From contig JABMCL010000732.1 in assembly GCA_018857735.1 (NCBI GenBank), positions 1,717,001 through 1,781,000 on the forward strand: a stretch of 64,000 nt of DNA, read 5' to 3'. This stretch comes from Alviniconcha marisindica. Lineage: Eukaryota; Mollusca; Gastropoda; Provannidae. The notes beneath the pieces are model-generated. The model ran no database searches. It was not told the DNA's origin and saw only the letters and a list, made by a program, of their open reading frames with translations. Positions 54,001 through 62,454 of this stretch are shown one piece after another. The translations under genes and the position numbers were made by a program. Every line of letters starts with the position of its first letter. Positions within the stretch are counted from its first letter, which is position 1.

Positions 54001-54007
54001 GTTTTAA
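38267..54007 (+). CDS. CTNNBL1: Beta-catenin-like protein 1 (complete, 16 coding exons)
   Basis: CTNNBL1 is a nuclear armadillo-like protein of the PRP19/CDC5L spliceosome complex; it binds nuclear localisation signals of partners such as CDC5L. Sixteen exons join in phase into 1,662 nt (553 residues; human has 563). The start 'MDVGELLSFK' matches the human 'MDVGELLSY', which fixes the ATG at 38267. Residues 34-37 (KRRK) form a basic nuclear localisation signal after an acidic patch. From about residue 75 to the end lies the helical-repeat domain, with family landmarks 'KRAYKNQEMRIKFPD', 'VKEEADGVHNTL', 'KFVDILGLRTIFPLFMK', 'SKFTENDHEKV', 'RLMELHFKYLD' and 'EYAGNIGDA'. Two of its exon junctions (44161, 52190) have tandem copies in the adjoining intron. 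Stop codon TAA at 54005. Confidence 0.96.
38999..39070. repeat. (AC)n-(TA)n microsatellite
   Basis: About 45 bp of CA repeat from 39009 followed by a short TA repeat, in the first CTNNBL1 intron. Confidence 0.96.
39575..39640 (-). mobile_element. SINE-A 3' end fragment
   Basis: 'agtaagtaaacatggtgcgt' then 'aacgtccacagaaacc' and 'ttattagggatggg', the reverse of the SINE-A terminus. It sits directly beside a SINE-B. Confidence 0.78.
39645..40040 (-). mobile_element. SINE-B
   Basis: Reverse strand. The right end reads 'aggaatagctcagtggttag' (A box) on minus; the body includes 'ctttctgtgctgactcctgt' and 'tggcaagatacagctac'. The B box region is damaged. Confidence 0.78.
42061..42125. repeat. 15-bp tandem repeat (4 copies)
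   Basis: Four consecutive copies of 'tgtcctgtttggggc' in CTNNBL1 intron 3. Confidence 0.95.
42370..42853 (-). mobile_element. SINE-B, best preserved copy
   Basis: Read on minus from 42853: 'ggggatagctcagtggttag' (A box TAGCTCAGTGGTTAG), 31 bases later 'ggtcgcgggttcaaatcc' (B box GGTTCAAATCC). A long body follows with 'gaattttcttctccatggtc', 'gtgctgactcttatttcggt', 'ggtggcaggttacagctaaa' and 'ggctttgcataaagtgac', and an ATC-rich tail (42362-42390). The head can form most of a tRNA cloverleaf, but this is a SINE head, not a tRNA gene. Confidence 0.85.
43211..45754 (+). CDS. CTNNBL1: CTNNBL1 coding exons 4-7
   Basis: Exons 43211..43350 ('FMESELELNDILQQMHVIA'), 44161..44258 ('DIAIAVVDLMQELTDVDTLN'), 44611..44704 ('LEGQVTAMLVQNMERLDETV') and 45663..45754 ('IMENLMEFRTEACSEAAQQG'). 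The acceptor and first codons of exon 5 exist in a second, non-functional copy 136 bp upstream (44025). A 37-bp tandem array starts immediately after the exon 6 donor. Confidence 0.94.
43545..43700. repeat. Tandem repeat, about 61-bp unit (2.5 copies)
   Basis: Units contain 'tttgtccagtaaattctgtg' and 'tttagctgcactgggttta', in CTNNBL1 intron 4. Confidence 0.85.
43918..44195 (+). repeat. Tandem duplication across the exon 5 acceptor (about 136 bp)
   Basis: The block from 'tttaagacactggggtcaaa' through 'gtgccttgtcttgcag' and the first exon bases 'acattgccattgtggt' (43920-44050) is repeated from 44055 to the genuine exon (44161). The copied exon start reads 'DIAIVVVDLTL' and then stops. The offset of 136 is not a multiple of three. 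Confidence 0.92.
44705..44965. repeat. Tandem repeat, about 37-bp unit, starting at a splice donor
   Basis: About seven units of 'tatttcacttttaaacaccg' plus 'tcttttcccctctcaat'. The array begins within a few bases of the donor of CTNNBL1 exon 6 (exon ends 44704), but the unit is intronic and carries no exon sequence. Confidence 0.92.
45001..45058. repeat. (GT)n microsatellite
   Basis: About 58 bp of GT repeat in CTNNBL1 intron 6. Confidence 0.97.
45125..45410 (-). mobile_element. SINE-A, diverged
   Basis: Contains 'ccatcactcccagaattatt', 'cagatgggcagtg', 'caaaaactacacaatttgaa' and 'gagacaggtgtgccaaaaca', the reverse-strand body of the family. The head is not clear. Confidence 0.6.
45835..46210. 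repeat. Minisatellite, unit about 47 bp
   Basis: About eight units of 'gtgtgaagctcagtgttctt' plus 'catcatgataagcgcaatgt' plus 'agcataa' in CTNNBL1 intron 7, about 80 bp beyond the exon donor and unrelated to the exon. Confidence 0.92.
46526..49690 (+). CDS. CTNNBL1: CTNNBL1 coding exons 8-11
   Basis: Exons 46526..46598 ('MKMPFDVNKLYASEIMAILL'), 47922..47980 ('VRQLLGEQEGIDVLLQQLA'), 48559..48707 ('YKRHDPSGKEEVEYMENLFN') and 49512..49690 ('VDNSQKFVDILGLRTIFPLF'). The exon 11 donor (GAAG then GTTGGA) is weaker than the others. Confidence 0.94.
46910..47455. repeat. Minisatellite, unit about 70 bp
   Basis: Seven or so units of 'gtccttggttagtggtttca' plus 'ttcacatggaaataggaagg' plus 'gaatagtttcctaag', each ending in an A-rich stretch of variable length. 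CTNNBL1 intron 8. Confidence 0.9.
47645..47750. mobile_element. Fold-back element type 2, single arm
   Basis: 'ggtaaaggggatttccctga', 'tacatattgtgtgtccatg' and 'gaacctttttgtgtttggat' match the right arm of the element at 9845-10150. Confidence 0.65.
48010..48440. repeat. GT-rich and homopolymer tracts in intron 9
   Basis: Interrupted GT-rich stretch (about 48013-48141), G homopolymer (about 48227-48242) and C homopolymer (about 48413-48440). The frames called across them are artefacts. Confidence 0.9.
49780..49960 (+). mobile_element. SINE-like, tRNA head only
   Basis: 'gagctgaggtggcagagtgg' plus 'ttaggctggtaa' and, about 30 bases on, 'gggtttgaatcctgg' give A-box and B-box-like blocks. The body that follows ('tctttccactggctgccgat') does not match SINE-A well. 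Confidence 0.5.
50421..54007 (+). CDS. CTNNBL1: CTNNBL1 coding exons 12-16
   Basis: Exons 50421..50518 ('HICSIIASLLRNSHGTQRQR'), 51419..51499 ('VERLMELHFKYLDKVRQCDD'), 52190..52327 ('DDMEDEFYLKRLDSGLFTLQ'), 52892..52964 ('SRVMQILNMRGGSIKVIRGI') and 53919..54007 ('YAGNIGDAKDPAAREAEQSR', ending 'LQLVDKF'). The acceptor of 52190 has a good tandem copy 72 bp upstream. Confidence 0.95.
50780..51220. mobile_element. Fold-back element type 1, long-loop copy
   Basis: The left part (50780-51030) has the 'ctctggtggagttatgtacc', 'ggcgactcaggagtttg' and 'ctaattaactcctttacg' arm. The right part (51078-51215) has the opposite arm 'atcaacacacaagggcgtta', 'gtcgcctacggtaactca' and 'ggtacataaacttcaccaga'. Arm order is reversed relative to 6330-6625, so either two elements lie head to head or this is the full-length form. 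A (TTA)n insertion lies at about 50867-50890. Confidence 0.75.
51985..52200 (+). repeat. Tandem copies of the CTNNBL1 exon 14 acceptor (unit 72 bp)
   Basis: Three units ending 'tgttttcag|aggctgaag' (genuine, exon at 52190), 'tgtttttag|aggctgaaa' (exon-like start 52118) and 'gttttctg|aggctgaag' (52046, AG lost). Each unit also has 'ttttggggcaggagttcacc', 'gaaaccacattcagtttg' and 'gttctgtgatctg'. Period is exactly 72 bp. Confidence 0.92.
52475..52610. mobile_element. Hairpin element (fold-back type 2 relative)
   Basis: Left arm 'tgatccaaacacataaaagg', 'ttaaaaagaatgctattta'; right arm 'aaatagcattctttttaaac', 'ttcatgtatttggatct'. A central 'tttattgtaaca' is repeated. The whole segment is one imperfect palindrome. 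Confidence 0.8.
53350..53550. repeat. 67-bp tandem repeat (3 copies)
   Basis: Units start at 53350, 53417 and 53484 with 'caacactagagttggccata' and are nearly identical, in the last CTNNBL1 intron. A C homopolymer follows at 53632-53647. Confidence 0.95.
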
Positions 54008-54117
54008 CTTGGTGCCATTGTGTATTCATGCCGCAGACGGTTGTTGCACTGGGAAGTTACTTTTAAAGGAACCAGCTTTCTCAAAAGTAAACGTTGTGCA
54101 GGAGGTAGAGAGATCTG

Positions 54118-54123
54118 AATAAA
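54118..54123 (+). terminator. CTNNBL1: Candidate poly(A) signal of CTNNBL1
   Basis: AATAAA 111 bases after the stop codon, followed by T-rich sequence. A second AATAAA lies at 54820-54825 and could serve a longer form. Confidence 0.55.
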
Positions 54124-55444
54124 CACTTTTAAGTCAAAGAGTTTCATTTGAAACATTCTTTTGGTTGCATATTAGTTTTCTGAACTTAATTTGGACAGCA
54201 ACAGATAACACTAAACAGGACAGCAACAGAGAACAGGGCCAGCAGCGCACAATGACTAGCATCTGAGCTTGCCCACGTTGCACACACCACCTCTGCTATC
54301 GGGCACAAGTCGAGGAACAAGATCAGACGAGGCTGTGGGAAGCTGTTGGGCCAGCTGCGAGACTTAATGGTGTTTGCTACAGTAGAGTCCTACTAGCTAA
54401 GGCAAGGAAACTGTAAATTAACTCCACCATGCATTTTAAAACAAAACCCTTCAAGGTTCCCGTTTTGTTTTCTTCTACCTTTTGGAAAAAAGTATCTCTT
54501 TTGGGTTAAAGCTAGGTTTTAGCAAGCTGATCCTTTAAAAGTTGAACTCCTGTCATCAAGGTTGTTATGTTTTTTTTGTGTGTGTGTGTGTTTTTTAACT
54601 GGGCTGAAAGAATGCTTGTGACTGACTGAGAGGATGTGAGTCAATGCAACAGATCAGAAGTGTGATTGTGTGATGAGAGATGTGTTTGAAGAATGAACAA
54701 GTTTGCACGAAAGAGCTAACTTGCTAGACTTTCTTATAAACATTTTCGTTATTTGTGTGGCTGTTTTGTAATAAGATATGTCACAGTTAGCTTTCTGAAA
54801 TGCATGTGATTGAAATGAAAATAAAATCTGAGGAAATGTGAACATCCCCATTATTATCCATGTGTATGCGTGATGTCTGTGCATGTGTGTGTGTGACAGA
54901 AAATCAGTGTAATTTTTTCTGAAAGGTGTGAATGGATAAACCACACATAGTTTCAATTCATGAAACAAACGAATCATTTTGTTATCTTTTTTTTTTTGTT
55001 ATTCACAAATCGACCGATACACAAACACTTTCCCATGCTGCATGCTCATTCTTTTCCACAATGCAATCCTTCATCTTGTAAATTAACCTCCATCTGCTAG
55101 TCTCATCTTTTCCTCTTGTCCTGAGTGGTCCAGCTTTCCTGCCCTGACCTTGATGTAAGATAGTTGGCACAGAACAATATTAACGGAGATGAGAAATACT
55201 AAAATTTAAACTGACAATACACATTAACTTGTTCCATGGACAGAGAACAAAACACTTTACGCAAGAGGAAGTTGAACAAAAAACCGAAAAGAACGCAAGC
55301 TGTGAAGAAGGGTGGCAAATCCCACAACTCTGAAACTGTCGTCACTGCCCATGCTGCTTGTGAAATCCTCTATGATACACAGTTCAATCTTGGTCTCCGA
55401 TCAAAGGAGTAGCTCACGGGTGATTTAATCCACACACACTAAAG
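54124..55444. other. Region between convergent CTNNBL1 and UQCRFS1
   Basis: No further gene is seen. It must hold the 3' ends of both genes; on the minus strand only the variant ATTAAA at 55422-55427, very near the UQCRFS1 stop, is noticed. A 5'-proximal short T tract is at about 54984-54995. Confidence 0.5.
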
Positions 55445-58400
55445 CTAACCCACTACCAGTAGTCCATCCTCGGGGAAAGTGTGTTCTGGCACCTCCATGT
55501 TCAGAGGGGCTGGCCCCTTGCGGATTCTGCCTGAGGCGTCGTAGTGGGAGCCGTGGCAAGGGCAGTAGTAGCCACCATACTCTCCTGCGTTGGCCAACGG
55601 CACGCAACCTGCAAGGCAAATTATAAGAGCTTATGAACACTGCCTCCTCTGTTGTACAAGGTATGCGTCTACTCATTTTGAACAGCTCAGAGCCCACTGC
55701 AATTAGTGAAATGAACTGTGAAATCATCTCAAACTTTAGCCCAATTTTTCTAGTCTTGACCACAAGATTTATTTCCCTTTACACACCCCTTCTGTCATAG
55801 TTCGGACATTATCATTATGCTCATTCTCAAACTGAAAAGTTGACAATGGCTTTCAAAGAAGATGGCTCACAAATGAAGGGTTTTGGGATGAACTTTGCAG
55901 GACATTGACAGTAATCAGGTACTTCCAGGCTCAAATAATGAAGCAACTCCCAACTGAAATAATCACCCATGAAATAAATGAAAATTTATAACACAAGTGC
56001 ATTAAAACTTCTACATAAAACCAAGAGAGCTGGTTTGGCCTAGCGGTAAGGTGGTAGGCTGGTAAGCGGAAGGACCTCGGTTTGATACCGCTTCGGCTCT
56101 CCTTTCTCTTCAAAAGTTGTGGTTTGTGGACATGGTCTTGTGACTTCGTCCCTCACAATTAATGAAACATTAAAATGGCTCTCATCGCTGCCCATCTTAA
56201 TGCAGGTCATTCTGGTGGTGACTGTAGCGATAGGTATATACTCTCCCTCTTTCCACACCTCCATACCCCCCCTTCTCCCCATCCCTAATAAGGCTTATGG
56301 TTTCTGTGGACGTTAAGCACCATGTTTACTTACGTACATAAAACCATGTATATTCACAGTGCTAGGTGCACAGATGCCCTCACAAGCTAAAACAAAAACA
56401 TCCGAACAACAAAACGGCCAACAGAAGCATCAGCTGGAAAACTCGAGATGAGGACATGAGCACAAGGCTCCTGCTTAAGCCACGTTTTATTGGTGCAAGT
56501 GGACTGGGGAGCGCCCCCCCTGGATTGGGTGCCACTGTAACCACATAGTACTTCAATGTCCTATTACTGCATGGTTATTTCAGAAAAGTGGGTCTGACTT
56601 TAATGCTTGTAACAACGTCAGAGATATTTTGTATAATACTGAGATTATAACTTATGTTCTTAAACTGATTGTTCACAGTCCTGTGAGTAAGTTAGTATAA
56701 CTTGTATATAATTTTGTTGTTGTCTAATATATGATTAAAAAATATATTTAAAAAAAAGGTCTAATATCACCTTGCTGTGAACAGACATAAAAGAAAATAC
56801 TGAAATATTGCTGCCAGTAATTCACAGGTCAGCTTCCCCTAACAAGTGACCACGAGCAATGCTGGCCATAGAGGATCTGATTCTGAAATCCCATAAAAAA
56901 AACACAACAGCCAAGCACATCTTATGTTTTAAGCCAGGACCTCGCCCAAGCCGGACTGTGTGTCAAGCCAACACAGTAATACCACTGACCTAGATGGGTG
57001 CAGATTCCCAGCAGAACCAGCCACTCGGGCTTCTGCACTCGATCTGTGTCTGTCTCCTGATGCCTCAGCTGTGAGATGTCCACATTCTGCTCCGCTTCAA
57101 TCTCCTCCGCTGTGCGGTGGCGCACAAACAGCGGCTTGCCACGCCACTTGAAGGTCACATTCTTGCCCTCGGGAATGTCGGCCAGCTTGATCTCAATCTT
57201 GGCCATGGCCAGCACATCAGCCGACGCGGAGAGACTGGAGACAAATTCCGAAACTACGGCTTTTGTGGCGTAGGCTGCAGTGACAGTGCCCCCTGTAACA
57301 TAAAGCAGAAATATGTTAATGAAGTGTTTTCTGGTCCACATGAAAAATGTGCCTGTGTAAAGATTAATGTTAGGCCAGCCAGCAGGAACTTGAACATTGT
57401 ATCACCAACATGGTCCTCTGGAAAAAGCCTGTAATATAACAAAACATGCTGAAAATTACTTATCATTGCCCTTAGCCTCACAACACAAAGCAACATATTT
57501 TCATTTGAGTCAAAAAATATACATCATGTACAAAACTAGTATTTCATTATGATCAATGGACTGAATGGATGGTAAATATTTTACATTACACTAACAGAAC
57601 CAACACACATGCATCATTAGTCATTCTGAACAGCGTCTTGAACTGTCTCGTTTGGATGGGAATAGGTACATTACACAAACTTACATGCCTCATTATTGTT
57701 ATTATTATGAGTCTACAACCAAATAAAAAGTTTTGGATGTGGCATAGGGTCATGGGTTTTATTTCATACATGACTGCAAATAACAAACGATGCAATGTCA
57801 GTTTCACTGCTGCAGAAATTTGCATTTTTGTGGACAATTTGCATGCCTGTAAAGAGCTACTCAATGTGGCTGTGCCCTGAGCAGATCAAATCTGATGCCA
57901 AAAAATACTCGACAGGACAACACCTGCAGATGGAAATTATGCACAATTTTTATGTTCTCAGGCCAACTTGAGTGACCTTTCTGGCACAGAACGAGGCTAG
58001 GCCCAGAGCACCAGTGTAAAATCAATAAATAAGGGAGTTAATTAGTGCTCAAAAGCTGTCATGCAAACACAACAACAAAGACCTGAGTCGCCTACTGAAA
58101 CTTTCACCTGGCATGCTGTGAACACGCAAGGTTTTGTGTGGAAGTTTTTTAAGCGCTATATATATATATAAATTTTCATTCATTCATTCATGCAAGTAAA
58201 TACAACTCACAAGGTAATTAAACTCCACCAGAGGTACATCCTTAACCGTACCTCTGGGGGAGTTTATGTACCTTGTATTTACTCACATGCCAGGTGAGAG
58301 TTTACAGTGGTCTTTGCTGCTGTGTTTGTGCAACATCTTTCAAGGGTTAATTAACTCCCTTGTTTGTTGATTTTGTGTGACCTTTGCTTCAGTTCCACTT

Positions 58401-58490
58401 TAATACCAGCACCATGAGCATGCCTCTGGGTCTAAAGACATACTAACCAGTGGGAACTGCATTCCCACACAGTTTCAAAGAGAAGTCTAT

Positions 58491-58543
<53 letters not shown>

Positions 58544-60577
58544 GGTATCACTGCACTGTCAATTGTGTCATCATCACAATTCAGCATAATTAGGATGGGC
58601 ACCAATGCTACTTCATTTTGCTGCATCATTAATGAGGAACAAACAACTACAACATACCGCCAACAAAGATGTATGTGAAGGCTCGTCGACTGCTGGCAGA
58701 GGGCGCAGATGAAGCATGGTTGTCCTTAGTTCCATCTCGTCGGTAAGCAGAGAAGTCTGGAACCTGGATATCTGTGTGAGCGAATCGGACCTGGGCAGGA
58801 GCTGCAACAAAGACACTAAACTAGACAGATGTCAGGTAATGTGACTGATGAAGTAAAAATCCCCAATTTTTTTCTCCCCCTTTATTCTTGTCTGGTTGGT
58901 ACATTGGTTTAAAATATTTTGTTGTTGTTTTGGCTACGCCAGATAACCAAAGCTGGCTTCAGACCAATCAAAGGACTAAATTCCCCTACAAAACTACAGT
59001 TAACTGTATCAAAGGTGGCTACGCTAGATCACCAAAGCTGGCTTCAGACTAATCAAACGACTAATCCCATGCCAGTCAACCCAATTCCCCTACAAAACTA
59101 CAGTTAACCATATCAAAGGTTCATTTTGCATGACAACTCTGCCAGTGTCACCAGATTCCCTTACTGTCTGGATTTTAACATCCTGCCAACTGCAATCATC
59201 TCAGGATGAATAGGTTACTTACTGAGACTCCAAGTTAGCAACTGGGTTCAACATCAAATCTGAAAGCAAACTGACTACACATGTACAATACACTCAGGTT
59301 ATAACTTATCTTCACTGAGCCACATTTATATGAGTCATGTCAAATTCTAATCAACCGCCCACCCCCCTGCAATTTCTTCTTTGTCAGTTTGCGTCATTGA
59401 GAAATTGCTGGCTATATTATATTACATGCCAAAGCCAGCTATTCAAAGTGCCCTGGGCTATAACAAACCATTCAAAACAAGTTTCCTTCCGAAATGAGAA
59501 CTCACTTCAAATATAATATAAATATATCCATATATATCTTGTTGATACTGTAAAACTAAAAGGGACCCTTTTTTGTGATCCATCCACTTGAAAATGGTGA
59601 CAATGACAAGTCTTGACCTCTGAGTCTGTGCACTGCATTTGATGATGTAATAGGGACAGTGTGTAACACAGGTACACAAGGGCTAGAAATTCCCTGAAAC
59701 TTTTTACTGGTCCTGGGCACAAACTTTACGGGTTCACCCATGGCCATGATTTTTACTGTCCTCAAACATGAATGAGCCACCAATGAGAGAGGAAAATAGA
59801 TAATCTTGAGACAGAGGGGGACTTTTTATAACCTTTCTTTTTTTAATTGAAAAATCCTTGAAACTGATTATTAAATGAACACGGACTTCCCCAAATGTAA
59901 TTAAACAGGGCATTCTGCTATAATGAGCAAAACAACCATAGTTTAATCTCACCGGCCAATCATTCAGTCATTGATTTCTGACTAGTCACGACTCAATGTC
60001 AGTTGTCACAATGACAAGTCCGACGCCGAAGCACATCCTAACCCTATTCCCTGTTGTGTCCATCGAAAACCTCAATGTTGTTACAAAACAGCCATTTTGT
60101 TGACAGGAGGCCCAGTACTAACAGTAATACTGCACACTTCAACTGAATCAAAGTTTAAGTTCATTCACGAATCAGTAGAATAGAACTTTCACAGGACTAG
60201 AACTAGAAGCAGAAGGGGGAAGGGGAAAAACAAGAAATCTAGTCTAACTTAACTGCCCCCATAGCTAGTAATACTCATATCAAACTCATTCTAACGTGTC
60301 TCATCTCTAGAAACCAGCTGATACCACTTCGATGCAATGGTCGTTAATCAGAGACATAAGTCAAAAAGCGAAACTACTCACAGCAAAGCGAAAACGACAC
60401 ACGGTCAGCACCAGTTGGCGTCAACTTGGACATAGCACGGCTGGTAAGGGCGAGTCTTTGAGGTGCGACGACAATTTTCTCAGCGTTAGTGACCACAGCC
60501 TTTCCCACAGGTTTTGCGGTGTTGGCCACAACCTGACTGACTGCAAAAACAAACGGTGGTTTCGGCAGGGACAACAT
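55445..60577 (-). CDS. UQCRFS1: Cytochrome b-c1 complex subunit Rieske, mitochondrial (complete, 4 exons)
   Basis: The 2Fe-2S subunit of respiratory complex III, which passes electrons from ubiquinol to cytochrome c1 in the inner mitochondrial membrane. Exons 60382..60577, 58658..58801, 56990..57292 and 55445..55608 join in phase to 807 nt (268 residues; human 274). Residues 1 to about 75 form a basic, Ser/Ala-rich presequence region without acidic stretches. '[15 protein letters not shown]' opens the mature part, a hydrophobic segment at about 105-140 ('[20 protein letters not shown]') is the membrane anchor, and the hinge '[16 protein letters not shown]' follows. The cluster motifs are CTHLGC (C211, H213, C216) and CPCHGSH (C230, C232, H233): all four ligands and both disulfide cysteines are present. 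The second motif block starts in the last exon. Start chosen at the first ATG of the presequence exon. Confidence 0.96.
56026..56337 (+). mobile_element. SINE-A, full length reference copy
   Basis: In UQCRFS1 intron 3. tRNA-like head 'gagctggtttggcctagcgg' with B-box-like 'ggtttgataccgcttcgg'. The body holds 'ttgtggtttgtggacatggt', 'cctcacaattaatgaaacat' and 'ctcatcgctgcccatcttaa', then 'ggtttctgtggacgttaagc' and a TTAC-type tail ('gtttacttacgtac'). The tail and conserved 3' end suggest mobilisation by a LINE recognising that end. Confidence 0.85.
58015..58385. mobile_element. Fold-back element type 1 with internal (TA)n
   Basis: Left arm (58020-58130) 'aatcaataaataagggagtt', 'gagtcgcctactgaaactt'; right arm (58240-58375) 'gtacctctgggggagtttat' and 'gttaattaactcccttgttt'. 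A TA repeat and 'attcattcattcatgcaa' lie between. In UQCRFS1 intron 2. Confidence 0.78.
58493..58540. repeat. (TA)n microsatellite
   Basis: About 46 bp of TA repeat in UQCRFS1 intron 2. Confidence 0.97.
58928..59122. repeat. Tandem duplication in UQCRFS1 intron 1
   Basis: 'ttggctacgccagataacca' through 'acagttaactgtatcaaagg' recurs once as 'tggctacgctagatcaccaa' through 'acagttaaccatatcaaagg', with an insertion in the second copy. Confidence 0.88.
59123..60381 (-). other. UQCRFS1 intron 1, remainder
   Basis: A+T-rich unique sequence. I see no gene, RNA or repeat family member. Confidence 0.5.
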
Positions 60578-60840
60578 TTTGCAAGGCCGACTTCCCTCTC
60601 ACCTCCACAGATTTTACAAAATATGGCGAAGGACATATGCCGGAGCACTTTTTGGTTATCGCAAAAAAATTGGTGCTGTTTATTTTATTAATTTACATAA
60701 ACGTAGCTACTTTTTAGAACTGAAATATGTTGTGTGACTCAAAAAAGGCGTTTTTTTGCATTATGTATAATTGTAAATTAGTATAGTTTTTGCGACAAAC
60801 TTAATGTAGAAGTGCATCATGGGAGTGTGGTACATTCAAA
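60578..60840. promoter_or_regulatory. Bidirectional promoter region, UQCRFS1 / possible plus-strand gene
   Basis: Only 263 bp separate the UQCRFS1 start codon from the plus-strand ATG at 60841. 'aaaatatggcgaagg' at 60618-60632 is close to a YY1 site, a common element of nuclear genes for mitochondrial proteins. 'gcatcatgggagtgtgg' precedes the plus-strand ATG. No TATA box in a clear position. Confidence 0.45.
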
Positions 60841-60864
60841 ATGTCGAGCGGAGAAGAATTTGAA
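60841..60864 (+). CDS. Possible first coding exon of an unidentified gene
   Basis: 'MSSGEEFE' followed at 60865 by a GTGGGTAT donor. The arrangement (short acidic start, donor, divergent promoter) is like a genuine first exon. The start resembles the lead-in to a chromodomain ('EEF-V-EKIL' in HP1/MPP8-type proteins), but no second exon is recognised in the remaining 3.1 kb, so the product is unknown. Confidence 0.3.
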
Positions 60865-61725
60865 GTGGGTATATTTTCTTATTTTTTCGACTTAACTCTT
60901 CGAACGTTTGGCATTAATTAGTTCAGTTGCATTGATAGTAGAATTCTTCGAATTTTGGCGTGATTGTTTAGGATGATTATGACCGTTGTTTTTTAATATT
61001 TGGGGTCTGAAGGTGCATGCGGTCTCGGCTCAAGCGCGGAAGTCATGTGCTCGCGTGCACCGCATCATGTAGCAACGTTGCTTTGTTATGAACCAATGTC
61101 ACGAAAACGTGACGCATTCGGTCGCAGACCTGAACGCTGATTTTGTGATTATTAAGTACGATCACGCTGACTGTTTTTTGACAGGCAAGTCTATTGTGCA
61201 TTTGACTCTTTTAACGAGTTGACTGTCTTCAGCTTCAAAGTTCAAGCCGACTCGATGAATGAACCCAGTAGCGTTATTAGTATATTCATTGTATCGGATT
61301 TGCGCTAGCGTTATAGGTTAATTTACAAGTACAAGAACCTTTCAGCAAAGGGTTATAACTAAAGCAAGGTGTGCGAAATATTTTCGACATTGCATGAGGT
61401 GTGATGAGAAATGTGTCATATTAGACAATGCTTGTTTGTCTGTAATAACATGGGTTTTTTGTTTGTTTTATTGGTTAGCTGTGTGACCCCAAACAGTGAC
61501 ATAATCTTCAACATGATGAAGGAGGTTACTATGGAAGAAAAAGGAAACCTTAGTTCCACTACCAGGGAGAGAAGACAAAAATCACAATATTTTGTATAAA
61601 TTGATCAGTTATTCACTTATTGTTATTTTACTTTTACTAATTTTAGTTATTAATATTATTTTTCTGTAAATTTGTTTCATCTGCTAGCTAATTTTACCCC
61701 CAGAATTATTAGTTATACTTTATGC
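60865..61725. other. Possible intron or intergenic DNA
   Basis: A+T-rich with a CpG-containing stretch near 61010-61110. No feature I can name. Confidence 0.4.
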
Positions 61726-61729
61726 TATA

Positions 61730-61815
61730 ATTTATAGTAAGCCACAGATGGACCATTTTGCTTTACATCCACAAAAGCGAGGTGGCTTATTAGGGACGGG
61801 GACAGGGGGGGGGCA
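61730..61815 (-). mobile_element. SINE-A 3' fragment
   Basis: 'tttacatccacaaaagcgag' and 'ggcttattagggacggggac' match the reverse strand of the SINE-A 3' region, diverged; the tail is lost. Confidence 0.5.
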
Positions 61816-61939
61816 GGGGACAAAAGAGTGAAGGCTTGACTGCGGATACTGCCTGAAAAAGACTGGAGAGACCGTTGCCAGAACAATGGAAGTGTTAAGG
61901 CGGTGTCCTCTCGCCATTGCCCAGCAACTAGTGCATTGC

Positions 61940-62115
61940 CAGGGTTCGCACAGTCTTTGAAGGTCTTTGAAAGTTTAGGAAAAATGGGATAAGCTTTTCA
62001 AGGCCTTGCAAGTCTGTGGAAACTGAGTGGGGTCTATGAAAGTTTGTGAATTTTGTGGTCTTCAGAGTGCTAGCAGCTAGGGAAAAACTATCAGCTTATC
62101 AGTCAGAAACTGCAC
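61940..62115. repeat. Dispersed repeat, inverted copy of 34385-34555
   Basis: 'cagggttcgcacagtctttg', 'aaatgggataagcttttcaa', 'aactgagtggggtctatgaa' and 'aaaactatcagcttatcagt' are the reverse complements, in reverse order, of blocks at 34385-34555. Confidence 0.75.
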
Positions 62116-62454
62116 TTCTTGATCTTTTGATATCGCCTGGAACCTTGCCACAGATGGCTTGGGGTTACCCATTTTCTAGTACTAGTAGTAGTACAGTAGT
62201 ACTTACTAGTACAAAAGTTACTGCAGGCCAGGGGTTGCAAATATGCAGAAAACTGCATCTTTTTGCCCAAAATAACCCCCTCTCAAACAGTTGGTCATAC
62301 CCCATGTATTTACATATTTTACTATCGGCAATAGAGTCTGGATCTGTATTGATGACAAAATGCATAATTTTAATTATACTTATTTATAGGCTTTAAGCAG
62401 TCTCTGTCTCTCTTGCTCAGTCTCTGTCTCTCTGATGTCGGGGTATGAAGTCAG

